This document shows positions 18,743-27,286 of a stretch of DNA of 43,282 nt, piece by piece. The stretch's first letter is position 1; the number at the start of each line of letters is the position of its first letter. The notes beneath the pieces are model-generated. The model did not search any database and had not been told where the DNA came from. It saw nothing but the letters and a program-made list of their open reading frames with translations. A program made the translations under genes and the position numbers. The stretch covers positions 1-43,282 of the forward strand of contig DATMQA010000216.1 in the NCBI GenBank assembly GCA_035566895.1. Reading direction: 5' to 3'. The stretch is from DATMQA01 sp035566895 (GTDB lineage Bacteria; Verrucomicrobiota; Verrucomicrobiia; Limisphaerales; UBA8199).

Positions 18743-20089
18743 TCAAATCCGCTCGAAGTATCTCACTTTTTCCCAGTCGGTGACCGCGTCGTTAAACGCT
18801 TGGACTTCACACCGCGCGGTATGGACGTAGAAATCCGTTACCGGAGCGGTGAACGCGCGGCGTGCCATTTTACTGGATTCGAGGAGGGCGGCCGCATCGC
18901 GGAGCGAGCGGGGCAGGGCGGGCAGGCTGGGGTCCGCGTAGGCGTTTCCTGGGTAAACTTCGCCACAGTCGAGGTTCTCCTCGATGCCGGCCAGGCCGGC
19001 GGCGAGCATGGCGGCAAAAGCCAGATAGGGATTGGCATCCGCGCCGGGCATGCGGTTCTCGAGGCGGAAGGAATTGCCCTGGCCCACCACGCGGTACCCA
19101 ACGGTGCGATTGTCGAAGGCCCAGGCCATTTTGGTAGGCGCCCAACTGGCCGGTTGAAAGCGTTTGTACGCGTTGATCGTCGGCGCGAAGAAATAACAGA
19201 GTTCGGGGGAATACTTCAGCAGGCCGCCTAGAAACTGGCGGAAGTATTTCGAGCCGCGCCGGGTCCTGGCGTCCCAGAAGACGTTCTTCGCCTTTTGCCA
19301 CAGGCTTAAGTGGATGTGGCAACTGCTGCCCACCTCGGCGGCGTCGGGCTTGGCCATAAAAGTCACACATTTGCCTTGCTGGTCGGCGATTTCTTTCGCC
19401 GCCTGCTTGAACAGAGTGTGGCCATCGGCCATCGGCAGCGGTTGGGCATACACGAAATTCACCTCGTGCTGGCCCTTCCCCCACTCGCCTTTGGAGGACT
19501 CGATCGGCACTCCGGCCGCGTCCATGAAGTTGCGAAGGGCGCGCATGAGCGACTCTTCGCGGGCCGGTTGGAGGGTATGACAATCAATCCGGTAATCGCT
19601 GGCGGGCGCGAGCGACGTGTAACGGCCAATGAAGGCGGAATGGCAGGTTTGGTTGAACAGAAAGAATTCGAGTTCACTTGCCGTCTGGCAGGTCAGGCCG
19701 GCTTTGGCGAGCCGTTCCAGTTGCCGGCGCAGGACGGAACGGGGCGCCTCCTCGACCCGCTTGCCCCCGGGCTGAAAGAGGTCGCACACAACCAGCGCGG
19801 TGGCCGTCTGCCAAGGCAGCGGCCGCAAGGTGTCCAGGTCGAGCTTCAACTCGAAGTCGCCATAGCCCTTTTCCCAGTTGGCGAACGGAAAGCCTGCCAG
19901 CGGGTCCATTTCCATGTTTACGGTCAGCAGATAGCTGCAGGCGTGCGTTCCGTGCCGCGCCACCGCGTCGAGAAAATGATGGGCGGTCAGCCGTTTGCCG
20001 AGCGGGCGCCCAAAAACGTCCGGAAAGGCAACGACGATCGTGTCGATGTCTTTCGCCGCGATTCTGGCTTTCAGTTCTGGCAGCTTCAT
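18743..20089 (-). CDS. Glutamine-synthetase-like gamma-glutamyl ligase
   Basis: A 448-residue protein of the glutamine synthetase superfamily, in the group that gamma-glutamylates amines (PuuA, GlnA3, GlnA4, IpuC) rather than ammonia. Motifs in order: N-terminal strand with DVFGRPLGKRL (residues 24-34), metal-binding Glu in ELEFFLF (139-145), GKGQHEVNF (204-212) with the second Glu cluster, SSCHIHLSL (255-263) with the nucleotide-site His pair, and ENRMPGADANPYLAFAAML near residue 360. The length is normal for the group. Linked genes encode an aldehyde dehydrogenase (50 bases upstream), an iron alcohol dehydrogenase and a permease. The context supports ATP-dependent coupling of glutamate to an imported amine. 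Linkage to an alcohol dehydrogenase, with no amine oxidase in the cluster, points to an amino alcohol such as ethanolamine, which is an inference. Confidence 0.8.
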   Translation of the reverse strand: MKLPELKARIAAKDIDTIVVAFPDVFGRPLGKRLTAHHFLDAVARHGTHACSYLLTVNMEMDPLAGFPFANWEKGYGDFELKLDLDTLRPLPWQTATALVVCDLFQPGGKRVEEAPRSVLRRQLERLAKAGLTCQTASELEFFLFNQTCHSAFIGRYTSLAPASDYRIDCHTLQPAREESLMRALRNFMDAAGVPIESSKGEWGKGQHEVNFVYAQPLPMADGHTLFKQAAKEIADQQGKCVTFMAKPDAAEVGSSCHIHLSLWQKAKNVFWDARTRRGSKYFRQFLGGLLKYSPELCYFFAPTINAYKRFQPASWAPTKMAWAFDNRTVGYRVVGQGNSFRLENRMPGADANPYLAFAAMLAAGLAGIEENLDCGEVYPGNAYADPSLPALPRSLRDAAALLESSKMARRAFTAPVTDFYVHTARCEVQAFNDAVTDWEKVRYFERI

Positions 20090-20139
20090 GGTTTGCGGCT
20101 TAGCGGCCCGCGCGGACGCCGGTTTTTGACCGACGCGGT

Positions 20140-21570
20140 TCAGGCGGGGATATAAACATTTTTCAGTTCGGTGAAGGTTTCCATCGCCTTCATGCCGTGG
20201 TCGCGCCCGAAACCGCTCTGCTTGAAGCCTCCGAACGGCGTTTCGACGTGGACGCTCGAATGCGAGTTGACGCTCAGTACGCCGCTCTCGACTTTCCCGG
20301 CTACGCGCAACGCCCGGCGCAAATCATTCGTCCAGAGCGAACCGCTCAACCCATAAGGCGAGGCGTTGGCTTCCTTGAGCATTTCTTCCTCGCGGTCGAA
20401 CGGGCGGATGCAAACGACTGGACCGAATATTTCCTCGCGCCAGATTCGTTCGTCAGGCTCGCAGCCCAGCACGATGGCCGGCTGCAGGAAAAACCCTTTC
20501 GCGGGCAGCTCGCCGCCGGCAACAATAACTTTATGGCGCGGGATTTTCGCGGTCTCCAAATACTCCCTGACTACGCGCCGCTGGTGGGCGGAGACGAGCG
20601 GGCCGAGCTGTGTTTCCGCTCGCGAAGGATCCCCGGCGACCAGCCTGGCCGTCGCCTCCGCAAACCGTTCGACGAATTGCTCGAAGACCGCACGCTCGAC
20701 GAACACCCGGCTGCGCGCGCAGCAATCCTGACCGGTATTGGCGAAGACACTCATAGGCGAGGCGGCCGCCGCTTGCTCGATATCCGCATCCGCGAAGACG
20801 ATGTTCGGGGATTTGCCGCCGAGTTCCAGCGCGACCGGCTTGAGGCTGCGTGCGGCGATTTCCATCAGGCGCGCCCCCACCGCGGTCGAGCCGGTGAAAG
20901 AGATTTTGCGCACGAGCGGATGCCGGGCGAGGGCCTCGCCGGCCTGGCCGCCCGGGCCGGGCACAATCTGCAACACGCCGTCCGGCAGCCCGGCATCGGC
21001 CCCGAGTTCGCCGAGCCGCAGCGCCGTCAGGGGGGAAAGCGAGGCGGGTTTGACCACGACGCAGTTGCCCGTCGCCAGCGCCGGCGCGGCCTTCCAGCAA
21101 GTGATGGGGAAGGGAAAATTCCATGGCACGATCGCGGCAACCACTCCGAGCGGTTGCGGCACGGTAAAATCAAATCCACCGCGCGCCACCGGGATCGTCT
21201 GCCCGTAAAACTTCGTCACCGCCCCGGCGTAATACTCGAAGATTCTGGCGCCGAGGCCGACCTCATCCCGCGCATCGGAAATGGGCTTGCCGATATTGAG
21301 CATTTCGAGCTGGGCCAGTTCCTCGGCGTGCTGGCGCATCAAGGCCGCCAGGCGAAACAAAGTTTCGGTGCGCTTCCCCGGCGCCATATCGCGCCAGACG
21401 TCTTCGTAAGCCCGTTCGGCTCCGGCCACCGCGGTTTCCACATCGCGTTCGTCACCGGCGGCCACGTCGCCCAGGAGCTCTTCATTGGCTGGGTTGACCA
21501 GGGAAAAGACTTTTCCCGAAGACGCGCCTTGAAATCGGCCATTGATAAAAAGCTGGTTCGGTATTTTCAT
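20140..21570 (-). CDS. NAD(P)-dependent aldehyde dehydrogenase
   Basis: A 476-residue ALDH-superfamily enzyme with all key elements. PWNFPFPITCWKAAPALATG at 149-168 is the cofactor-binding region, VVVKPAS has the NAD-ribose Lys, and FTGSTAVG (225-232) is the Rossmann loop. The general base is Glu249 in LELGGKSPN, and the catalytic Cys283 sits in NTGQDCCARSR. The C-terminal FGGFKQSGFGRDHG is typical of the betaine/gamma-aminobutyraldehyde/PuuC branch. The gene starts 27 bases after the alcohol dehydrogenase stop and is followed after 50 bases by the ligase gene, so all three are one operon. Its likely job is oxidation of a gamma-glutamylated or free amino-aldehyde to the acid. Confidence 0.9.
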   Translation of the reverse strand: MKIPNQLFINGRFQGASSGKVFSLVNPANEELLGDVAAGDERDVETAVAGAERAYEDVWRDMAPGKRTETLFRLAALMRQHAEELAQLEMLNIGKPISDARDEVGLGARIFEYYAGAVTKFYGQTIPVARGGFDFTVPQPLGVVAAIVPWNFPFPITCWKAAPALATGNCVVVKPASLSPLTALRLGELGADAGLPDGVLQIVPGPGGQAGEALARHPLVRKISFTGSTAVGARLMEIAARSLKPVALELGGKSPNIVFADADIEQAAAASPMSVFANTGQDCCARSRVFVERAVFEQFVERFAEATARLVAGDPSRAETQLGPLVSAHQRRVVREYLETAKIPRHKVIVAGGELPAKGFFLQPAIVLGCEPDERIWREEIFGPVVCIRPFDREEEMLKEANASPYGLSGSLWTNDLRRALRVAGKVESGVLSVNSHSSVHVETPFGGFKQSGFGRDHGMKAMETFTELKNVYIPA

Positions 21571-21597
21571 CAGCGTTCCACTTCCGAACCAAGTGGT

Positions 21598-22710
21598 TTA
21601 CATTGCCAGCTCATACAGTCTTCGGAGGTCTGCCTTGGTCACGGGCACTGGGTTAGTCAGATGGCAGGCGTCTTCGATGGCCTGCTCGGTTAGCGCGTCC
21701 AATTGGGACGGCTTGACTCCGTGTGCCGCCAGTCCCGCGGGGATGCCGATGTCCGATAAAAACGCGCGCACGCGCCGGATCGTTGTGGCGTCATCGGGTT
21801 GCGCCAGACCGAAGGCGGCGCCCACCCGCTGATAAAGGCCCGGTTTGCGCGCCGCGTTGAATTCCATCACTACCGGCAAGGTTAGCGCGTTGGCCGTTCC
21901 ATGGTGTAATCCGCACAGGGAGGACAAGGGATGGGACAAGGAATGGGCTGCGCCCAGGTCCTTCTGAAAGGCGATCCCGCCCATCATCGCTGCCATCAGC
22001 ATCGAGCCTCGCGCCTCGACATCGCCTCCGTTTTTGACGGCGCGCGGCAGCGCTTCGGCCACGAGCCGGATGCCCTCAAGCGCAATGGCGTCGCACAACG
22101 GATGGAAGACCGGCGAGGTGAACGATTCGATGCAATGCGTCAGCGCATCCGCGCCGGTGGCGGCCGTCAGCCGGGGCGGGAGGCCCGTGGTCAGTTCCGG
22201 GTCCAGGACCGCCAGGCTGGCTAGCAGGGAGGGATGAAAGAGGCACGTCTTCCGATTGTCGAGCACGATGACCGAGCTCCGTCCGACCTCGCTTCCCGTG
22301 CCGGCGGTAGTCGGAATGGTGATGAGCGGCGGCAGCCCGCTCCAATCCGCGTCGCCATCGAATTGGGCCAGCGATTTGTCCGGACGCCTGACCCGCAGCC
22401 GGATAATTTTTCCGACATCGAGCGGGCTGCCTCCGCCCAGGGCGATGACCGAGTCGCATTTCTGCTCCAGGTAAGCCGCAAATGCAGCCTCCACGTCGTC
22501 GTTGGTTGGGTTTGCCTGGACGCCTGAAAAAATCGGCCACGTTCCCCCCGAAACGGCCGAGACCCTTTTGAATGCGTCGGTCGTCCGCACGCCCGCATCC
22601 GTCACCAGCAAAGGTCGCCGGATGTTTAAGCCGGCCAGTCTTCCCGGCAGTTCGCCGAGCGCGCCCGCGCCAAACAGCACTCTGGTTGGAAACGAAAAGT
22701 TTGAGACCAC
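21598..22710 (-). CDS. Iron-containing (group III) alcohol dehydrogenase
   Basis: A 370-residue enzyme of the Fe-ADH family. The nucleotide-binding motif GGGSPLDVGK is at 92-101 and TIPTTAGTGSEV at 131-142. The metal ligands expected from FucO-type enzymes can be placed: Asp188 and His192 in GADALTHCIESF, His256 in AAHSLSHPL, and His270 in GLHHGTANA, with matching spacing. It is the first gene of the leftward cluster and converts an alcohol to an aldehyde with NAD(P), feeding the aldehyde dehydrogenase 27 bases downstream. The length is typical. The alcohol substrate is not readable from sequence; an amino alcohol or its gamma-glutamyl derivative is inferred from the neighbouring ligase. Confidence 0.9.
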   Translation of the reverse strand: MVSNFSFPTRVLFGAGALGELPGRLAGLNIRRPLLVTDAGVRTTDAFKRVSAVSGGTWPIFSGVQANPTNDDVEAAFAAYLEQKCDSVIALGGGSPLDVGKIIRLRVRRPDKSLAQFDGDADWSGLPPLITIPTTAGTGSEVGRSSVIVLDNRKTCLFHPSLLASLAVLDPELTTGLPPRLTAATGADALTHCIESFTSPVFHPLCDAIALEGIRLVAEALPRAVKNGGDVEARGSMLMAAMMGGIAFQKDLGAAHSLSHPLSSLCGLHHGTANALTLPVVMEFNAARKPGLYQRVGAAFGLAQPDDATTIRRVRAFLSDIGIPAGLAAHGVKPSQLDALTEQAIEDACHLTNPVPVTKADLRRLYELAM

Positions 22711-22758
22711 ACCGGGCCTTCGTTTGTGACTGATTTCGGGCGCAAGCTACGGAGGCAC

Positions 22759-22784
22759 GGTGAAAAGCACAAGCGCTTTTCACC
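22759..22784 (-). terminator. Hairpin after the GH30 gene
   Basis: A perfect 10-base stem (GGTGAAAAGC paired with GCTTTTCACC, loop ACAAGC) lies 29 bases beyond the GH30 stop codon and about 50 bases before the alcohol dehydrogenase start. A smaller hairpin (GGATT/AATCC) directly precedes it on the minus strand. There is no long T-tract after the stem, so it may be a weak terminator, an mRNA-stabilising structure, or an operator for the downstream operon. Confidence 0.45.
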
Positions 22785-22812
22785 TGGATTCTCCTCAGAA
22801 AATCCGAAGCAC

Positions 22813-25095
22813 CTATGGCCCAAGCTGAATTCGATAGAACCGTTGTGGCGCGGGTCCATTCGTAACCACTAATGTTATCGGCAACGCCGGCGGATTGGTC
22901 GTAAACAAAGCCTGCCAGTTGGAGAGGTTCGTCGAGGTGAGCACGGTATAGTCAGGCCCCGCATCGCCGGCAATCGTTAAGCTGGCCTGCCCGGAGCCGG
23001 CGGTGATGGAAGTCAACGCGGGGCGATTGAGCGGGTTCACCGTCACGGTAAAGCGGTTCGTGCTGGCCAGGCTCGGGGAACCGTTGTCGGTCACACCGAC
23101 CATTACCAGGTTGGTTGAGCCGGCCTGCTGGACCAAAGGGCGCCAGGTGAAAATGCCATTGGTGGCATTGAGTGTGGCATTGGCCGGTCCCTGAACCAGA
23201 TTGAAGGTGAGGGTCTGAGGCGGAGCGTCGGGATCGGTCGCGGTGTTGGTGAGCATGAGGGTTATACCCGCGTTAATCGTCCGATTGCTGACCGAAGCGA
23301 TCGCTGGCGGGCTGTTGCTGGCCTGGCCAACGAAGGTTACGACGCTCATGGCGGGGAGTTGGTAGGCAAAGGCGGAGTTAGTGACGGCCACAGCGGCCTG
23401 GCTGGCAAGCGACAAAGTGGAGGACGTAATCCACGGCGTTACCGTGCTCACCAGGCTGCAATTGGCGAGGTTAAAAGTTTGGGTGACCGCATTGGTTGCC
23501 GAATTAATCGCCACAATGGCGAACCTCAATGAGATTGGTTCCTTAAACGCGCTGACCAACGCGGTTCCCTGGTTGGTGACTACGCCGATGTGATAGTAGT
23601 CCGGACGCACAAACCGGCTGTACTGGCCCAGCACATATCCGCGCTTGGCGAGCACGTCGCTGGAACTGGCGAGTCCCTGGTTGTCATTGCCGTTCGCGGA
23701 TAACCACCAGAAATGCCAGGCATTGACCTGTGGGACGGTGAGGAAGGCATGAATCCGATTCGCCCAATACATGGCGTTGGTGATGCTGCCGTCGAAAGCG
23801 TCCGCCGTGGATACCTCGGTTTCCCAGACGGCCTTTCCGTAGGACGGTATCGGCGCGGGCGCGAGTTGGTCGCCGGTGTTATTGTCCTGAACGTAGTTAT
23901 GGTCGGCAATAATGCTTACCAGTGGCGCGACGCTGCCGTCATTCATCGCCGTGACGTAGAGATTCGTATCGCCGGACCAAACGTCGCTCTCGGGTATGAT
24001 AATTTTGGTGGCGCTGACATTGCTGGCGGCGAGCGCCGCGGACAAAACCGGAACGAAATCGTGGAATTGTTGAGCCGTCCAGACACACGACTCGTAATTG
24101 GTGGTGTTGAAGTCGGGTTCGTTCTGGATGGAGAGGGCATAAAGGCTCACTCCGTAAGTGTTCTCCATGCTCACGACATAACCGGCGAGCTGGCTCGCGT
24201 AACCCCGGTAATCTCCAGAGAAACCGCCGCCGTTGACGCTGATGACCCCGTTCTGGTTCGCCGTTTTAAACGAGGCTGCCGGACTCCATGGCGTGCTCCA
24301 AACCCTGGCGCCCCGATCCCGCGCCATCTGCATGATGCTGTTTTCAACGGTCGTGCCTCCAGGCGCGATTCGAGTGCGTAACAGCGAAAGGCCGATGCCG
24401 GTGTTGGTCGAGAAGAACATGTCGGCCACGCTGGAGTTCCAACTGCTCCGCCAGGCCGATGATGCCCCGAAACCGTCGATTCTTTGGCGAACATCGGTCC
24501 AGTTCACCGTCGAGATGCCGTTGGTGCCGGCGTTTCCGGCATTGGCGACCGTCACTGAAAGATCATCGACATAGAAATCCGCCGTGCTGCTGGAGGGCAT
24601 CTCAAAGTAGAGAACCAAATTACTGAGGGTACCCGACACACTGAGGTTGTACTGCCCGGCGAGTTGCGTCCAACCCGAGATGGTTGCCGGCCCGGACGCC
24701 AGGGCGGTATAAGTATCTCCGTTGCCATCCGACTTCTTCATCGTCATCTGAATCGTTTGCCCTGCTCCACTCGGCAGACGGACCCATCCGGAAATATTGT
24801 AGGGCTGGCCCGGCTGAATCACTCCTTGCACTGACTGTGCAATCCCGTTGTAGGTCGCGGTGCGGTTTTGAATCAGCGCGGCATAAATCCCGGAATGCAC
24901 CTGCGCCGTCTGGGCGGAGATAGTGGGCGCCCCGAAAGCAAACCAGCCGGAGGTATCACCTGTTTCGAATCCGGGGTTCTGCGCGAGGTTTTGCGCCTCG
25001 GAAACCCAAGCTCCGAACAAGAGCCCGAGCAGAATTGTTGCCTGCAGATGCCCGCTCGCCCTGGAAATACGCTTAACCTCGCTGAACATGCACAT
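22813..25095 (-). CDS. Secreted GH30-family glycoside hydrolase with CBM-like N-terminus
   Basis: A 760-residue exported enzyme with a signal peptide ending WVSEAQ near residue 35. Residues about 38-185 are a carbohydrate-binding-module-like jelly roll (NPGFETGDTSGWFAFG). The GH30 barrel begins at about 195 with VRQRIDGFGASSAWRSSW. The predicted acid/base is Glu326 in SIQNEPDF and the nucleophile Glu427 in VWETEVS. The barrel ends near residue 590 with the usual beta side domain. A cadherin/Ig-like stretch follows, then the verrucomicrobial C-terminal module (YTVLTSTNLSNWQALF ... FYRIQLGP). Family knowledge suggests glucuronoxylan or other beta-linked polysaccharide as substrate, with xylanase-type GH30 being closest by motif; the exact specificity is inferred. 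It is transcribed in the same direction as ribF, 101 bases after it. Confidence 0.85.
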   Translation of the reverse strand: MCMFSEVKRISRASGHLQATILLGLLFGAWVSEAQNLAQNPGFETGDTSGWFAFGAPTISAQTAQVHSGIYAALIQNRTATYNGIAQSVQGVIQPGQPYNISGWVRLPSGAGQTIQMTMKKSDGNGDTYTALASGPATISGWTQLAGQYNLSVSGTLSNLVLYFEMPSSSTADFYVDDLSVTVANAGNAGTNGISTVNWTDVRQRIDGFGASSAWRSSWNSSVADMFFSTNTGIGLSLLRTRIAPGGTTVENSIMQMARDRGARVWSTPWSPAASFKTANQNGVISVNGGGFSGDYRGYASQLAGYVVSMENTYGVSLYALSIQNEPDFNTTNYESCVWTAQQFHDFVPVLSAALAASNVSATKIIIPESDVWSGDTNLYVTAMNDGSVAPLVSIIADHNYVQDNNTGDQLAPAPIPSYGKAVWETEVSTADAFDGSITNAMYWANRIHAFLTVPQVNAWHFWWLSANGNDNQGLASSSDVLAKRGYVLGQYSRFVRPDYYHIGVVTNQGTALVSAFKEPISLRFAIVAINSATNAVTQTFNLANCSLVSTVTPWITSSTLSLASQAAVAVTNSAFAYQLPAMSVVTFVGQASNSPPAIASVSNRTINAGITLMLTNTATDPDAPPQTLTFNLVQGPANATLNATNGIFTWRPLVQQAGSTNLVMVGVTDNGSPSLASTNRFTVTVNPLNRPALTSITAGSGQASLTIAGDAGPDYTVLTSTNLSNWQALFTTNPPALPITLVVTNGPAPQRFYRIQLGP

Positions 25096-25196
25096 CTTAA
25101 TATCCTGGTGTTGCCGGGCTTTGGCAGTAATCCTACCAAGCTATTGGCCTTCCAGCAACTCCGGATAGTTTCGGCCGGCGCCCGTTTGTCGAGCAT

Positions 25197-26120
25197 TCAA
25201 AACCGCTTCTGTGCCTCGAGAATATCCTTTGCGATCTGGTCGCGCAGTTCCGGCAGCGAGTCAAATCTCTTCTCTTCGCGCAGCTTCTCCACAAAAATCA
25301 ACTCGAGTTCCTGGCCGTATAAGTCGCCTTGAAAATCGGTCAAATGCGCCTCGACTCGCAGTTCCGGTTGGGGGTTCTGGAGCGTCGGCCGATAGCCGAT
25401 GTTCAGCACGGCCCGCCACGTCTTGCCTCCGGTTTCTGCATGAACCGCATAAACTCCATTGGGCGGCAGGGCCAGCCCGGTGGTATCTATATTAGCGGTT
25501 GGAACTCCCAATTGATGGCCCAGGCCGTCGCCCCGGATAACTGTCCCCGCCAGTGAATAGGCGCGCCCGAGCATCTGGCCGGCCCGGTCCAGTTCGCCTG
25601 CCGATATCGCCTGCCGAATCCGTGTGCTGCTCACCGCTTTGCCGTCAAGCGACACCGCCGCCAGTCCGTGAACGGAGAAACCCAATTTTGCGCCTAGCGC
25701 TTTCAGCAAGTCCACGTTGCCGCTGCGCTTGTGGCCAAAGACAAAATTAGCGCCGACGGAGATGCTTCGAATTTGACCGAGAGCGCCGGCCAGGCTGCGG
25801 ACAAATTCCTCGCCGGATTGATGGCTGAAAGGGCTGTCGAAATGGATGAGCAGGAGGGTATCGACGCCTAAGGCCTCGAGCGCGCGGAGCTTTCGCGGCA
25901 GAGAATAGATTAGGGGCGGAACGCGCTGCGGCGCCACGACGGTGTTGGGATGGCGATCGAAGGTCAACACCAGCGCGATGGCCTCGTGCTGCCGGGCATC
26001 GGCGAGGGTCTGGCGAATGATCTGCTGGTGGCCCAGGTGCACGCCGTCAAAGAAACCGAGTGCCAGGCACACTTTGCGAGTGCCGGGCGCCAACTCATTC
26101 GCGGCGTGGATGATTTTCAT
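25197..26120 (-). CDS. ribF: Bifunctional riboflavin kinase/FAD synthetase
   Basis: A protein of about 307 residues with the two-domain layout of RibF. The N-terminal FAD synthetase (nucleotidyltransferase) domain has LGFFDGVHLGHQQII near residue 20 and the SSTRIRQAI motif near 160. The C-terminal flavokinase domain has GHQLGVPTANI near 205 and NIGYRPTL near 240. It makes FMN from riboflavin and then FAD. The ATG at 26120 (MKIIHAANEL) is preferred over an in-frame TTG one codon upstream. It follows truB in the same direction, as in many bacteria where truB and ribF are linked, but here the 119-base gap is filled by a nonamer array. Confidence 0.95.
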   Translation of the reverse strand: MKIIHAANELAPGTRKVCLALGFFDGVHLGHQQIIRQTLADARQHEAIALVLTFDRHPNTVVAPQRVPPLIYSLPRKLRALEALGVDTLLLIHFDSPFSHQSGEEFVRSLAGALGQIRSISVGANFVFGHKRSGNVDLLKALGAKLGFSVHGLAAVSLDGKAVSSTRIRQAISAGELDRAGQMLGRAYSLAGTVIRGDGLGHQLGVPTANIDTTGLALPPNGVYAVHAETGGKTWRAVLNIGYRPTLQNPQPELRVEAHLTDFQGDLYGQELELIFVEKLREEKRFDSLPELRDQIAKDILEAQKRF

Positions 26121-26123
26121 CAA

Positions 26124-26239
26124 GGGTTAACCGGGTTAAACTGAGTTGAATGAGTTAATTGAGCTAAATCAGTCAAATAGGTCCGCTATCCGCTCAAAGT
26201 CGCAGGTAACCGATTTGACTCAATTAACCCAATTCACAG
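26124..26239. repeat. Degenerate inverted nonamer arrays between truB and ribF
   Basis: The left part (26125-26181) has units starting GTTAACCGG, GTTAAACTGA, GTTGAATGA, GTTAATTGA, GCTAAATCA, GTCAAATAG, that is 9-base spacing with one 10-base step. The right part (about 26206-26238) has units of the inverse type (TTTGACTCAATTAACCCAAT). The pair TGAGTTAATTGAG against CTCAATTAACCCA can form a stem. It fills almost the whole gap between the two genes. It is the same family as the arrays at 33.1-33.3 kb and 34.1 kb. Confidence 0.7.
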
Positions 26240-26962
26240 TCAAGCGCCACCCTGCGTCAATTTCAGAAAGGGGATGACATGCTGCTCGAGGTCACGCGGC
26301 GTGAATTGGAGCACCTGTTCAAACTCGACCGCCTGTGCCACCTCGAATTTGCCTGAGGTGACGCGGCGGAGGGTTTTCAGATGGGCGCCGCAGGCCAGTT
26401 TTTGGCCCAGCTCGTGCGCGATGCTGCGGACATAGGTCCCTTTGGTGCAGGCCAGTTGGAAAAGGCCGACCGGCTCCTGGTAGGCAGAGAAGCGGAAGGT
26501 GTAGATGTGGATCAGCCGTGGCTCCCGCTCCACCTCGATGCCTTTGCGGGCCAGTTTATAGAGGGGCACGCCTTCTTTCTTGACGGCTGATACCATGGGC
26601 GGAATTTGCATTATGTCCCCGATAAAGGGTGTCGCTGCCTCATTGAGCTGTTCGACGGTGAGCGGCGGCACCGGTAAGGAAGCAACCAATTCTCCGTCTG
26701 CATCGTAGCTATCGGTCGTTTCACCGAACTTGATGCTCCCCTGGTAAAGCTTGTCGTCGGACATCAACTTTTCGGAGAGCTTGGTGCCGCGGCCCAGCAC
26801 GATAATGAGCAGACCGGTGGCATTGGGATCGAGGGTGCCGCAGTGGCCGACTTTTTTGATATTGAAATGCCGGCGAATCGCGTCCACTACGTCATGAGAC
26901 GTGGGTCCCGCCGGCTTATCGATCAGGATGGCGCCGTCCAGCGCCGAGAATTCTTGCATCAT
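26240..26962 (-). CDS. truB: tRNA pseudouridine(55) synthase
   Basis: A 240-residue TruB-family enzyme. It begins with DGAILIDKPAGPTSHDVV and carries the catalytic Asp in HCGTLDPNATGLL near residue 45. Further family motifs are YQGSIKFGETTDSYDADG near 75-92, IPPMVSAVKKEGVPLYKLAR near 120-138, and CTKGTYVRSIAHELGQ near 170-186. It isomerises U55 in the T loop of tRNA. The length fits the short bacterial form without an extended PUA domain. Two adjacent ATG codons open the frame. The ribF gene follows downstream. Confidence 0.95.
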   Translation of the reverse strand: MMQEFSALDGAILIDKPAGPTSHDVVDAIRRHFNIKKVGHCGTLDPNATGLLIIVLGRGTKLSEKLMSDDKLYQGSIKFGETTDSYDADGELVASLPVPPLTVEQLNEAATPFIGDIMQIPPMVSAVKKEGVPLYKLARKGIEVEREPRLIHIYTFRFSAYQEPVGLFQLACTKGTYVRSIAHELGQKLACGAHLKTLRRVTSGKFEVAQAVEFEQVLQFTPRDLEQHVIPFLKLTQGGA

Positions 26963-26982
26963 GGCCTAAATAACCGCTTACC

Positions 26983-27103
26983 GTAGCGCAGCCGTCTCGG
27001 CTGCGAGTTCCAGCACCGTCCCGGTGCCGTTGCTCCCAAAACCACACTGTTCGCCTGCGCGGCGAGACGCCGCTTCAACTCGCAGCCGAGACGGCTGCGC
27101 TAT
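26983..27103. repeat. REP-like composite palindrome
   Basis: The arm at 26983-27010 contains CGCAGCCG, TCT, CGGCTGCG, itself a palindrome, followed by AGTTC. The arm at 27077-27103 is its reverse complement over about 26 bases. Between them lie smaller hairpins (CACCG-TCC-CGGTG and GGCGAGACGCC). The core GTAGCGCAG...CTGCGAGTTC recurs in varied form at 34783. The element sits between the divergent truB and NarL-type regulator genes. Confidence 0.75.
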
Positions 27104-27251
27104 AAGTCAGCAGCAAAATGGCAGCAGTGTCAAGACGCGCTCCCCGTTTACATTTAAGATGCAAAAAGATTGCGCCCGTTTGGCGATTGTTGCAGAATGC
27201 CGCCGACGTCACCACGGGGGCGTGTGACGGCGTTCAATCGAATTGTTGGTC

Positions 27252-27268
27252 CCCCGCGGCGGGGTTTT
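27252..27268 (+). terminator. Possible terminator/attenuator in front of the NarL-type regulator
   Basis: A compact GC stem (CCCCG, loop CGG, CGGGG) followed by TTTTGTG ends 18 bases before the regulator's ATG. The stem is only five base pairs, so strength is doubtful. If transcription starts upstream, the structure would lie in the leader and could attenuate expression or hide the translation start. No Shine-Dalgarno is visible between it and the ATG. Confidence 0.35.
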
Positions 27269-27286
27269 GTGTAACTGAATTGAATC

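Noticed and set aside
20197..21693. A 498-codon open frame antisense to the aldehyde dehydrogenase gene
   Set aside because: It lies opposite an ALDH with all catalytic motifs, has Arg/Gly/His-rich sequence without family motifs, and is explained by GC-rich codon bias leaving the complementary frame open.
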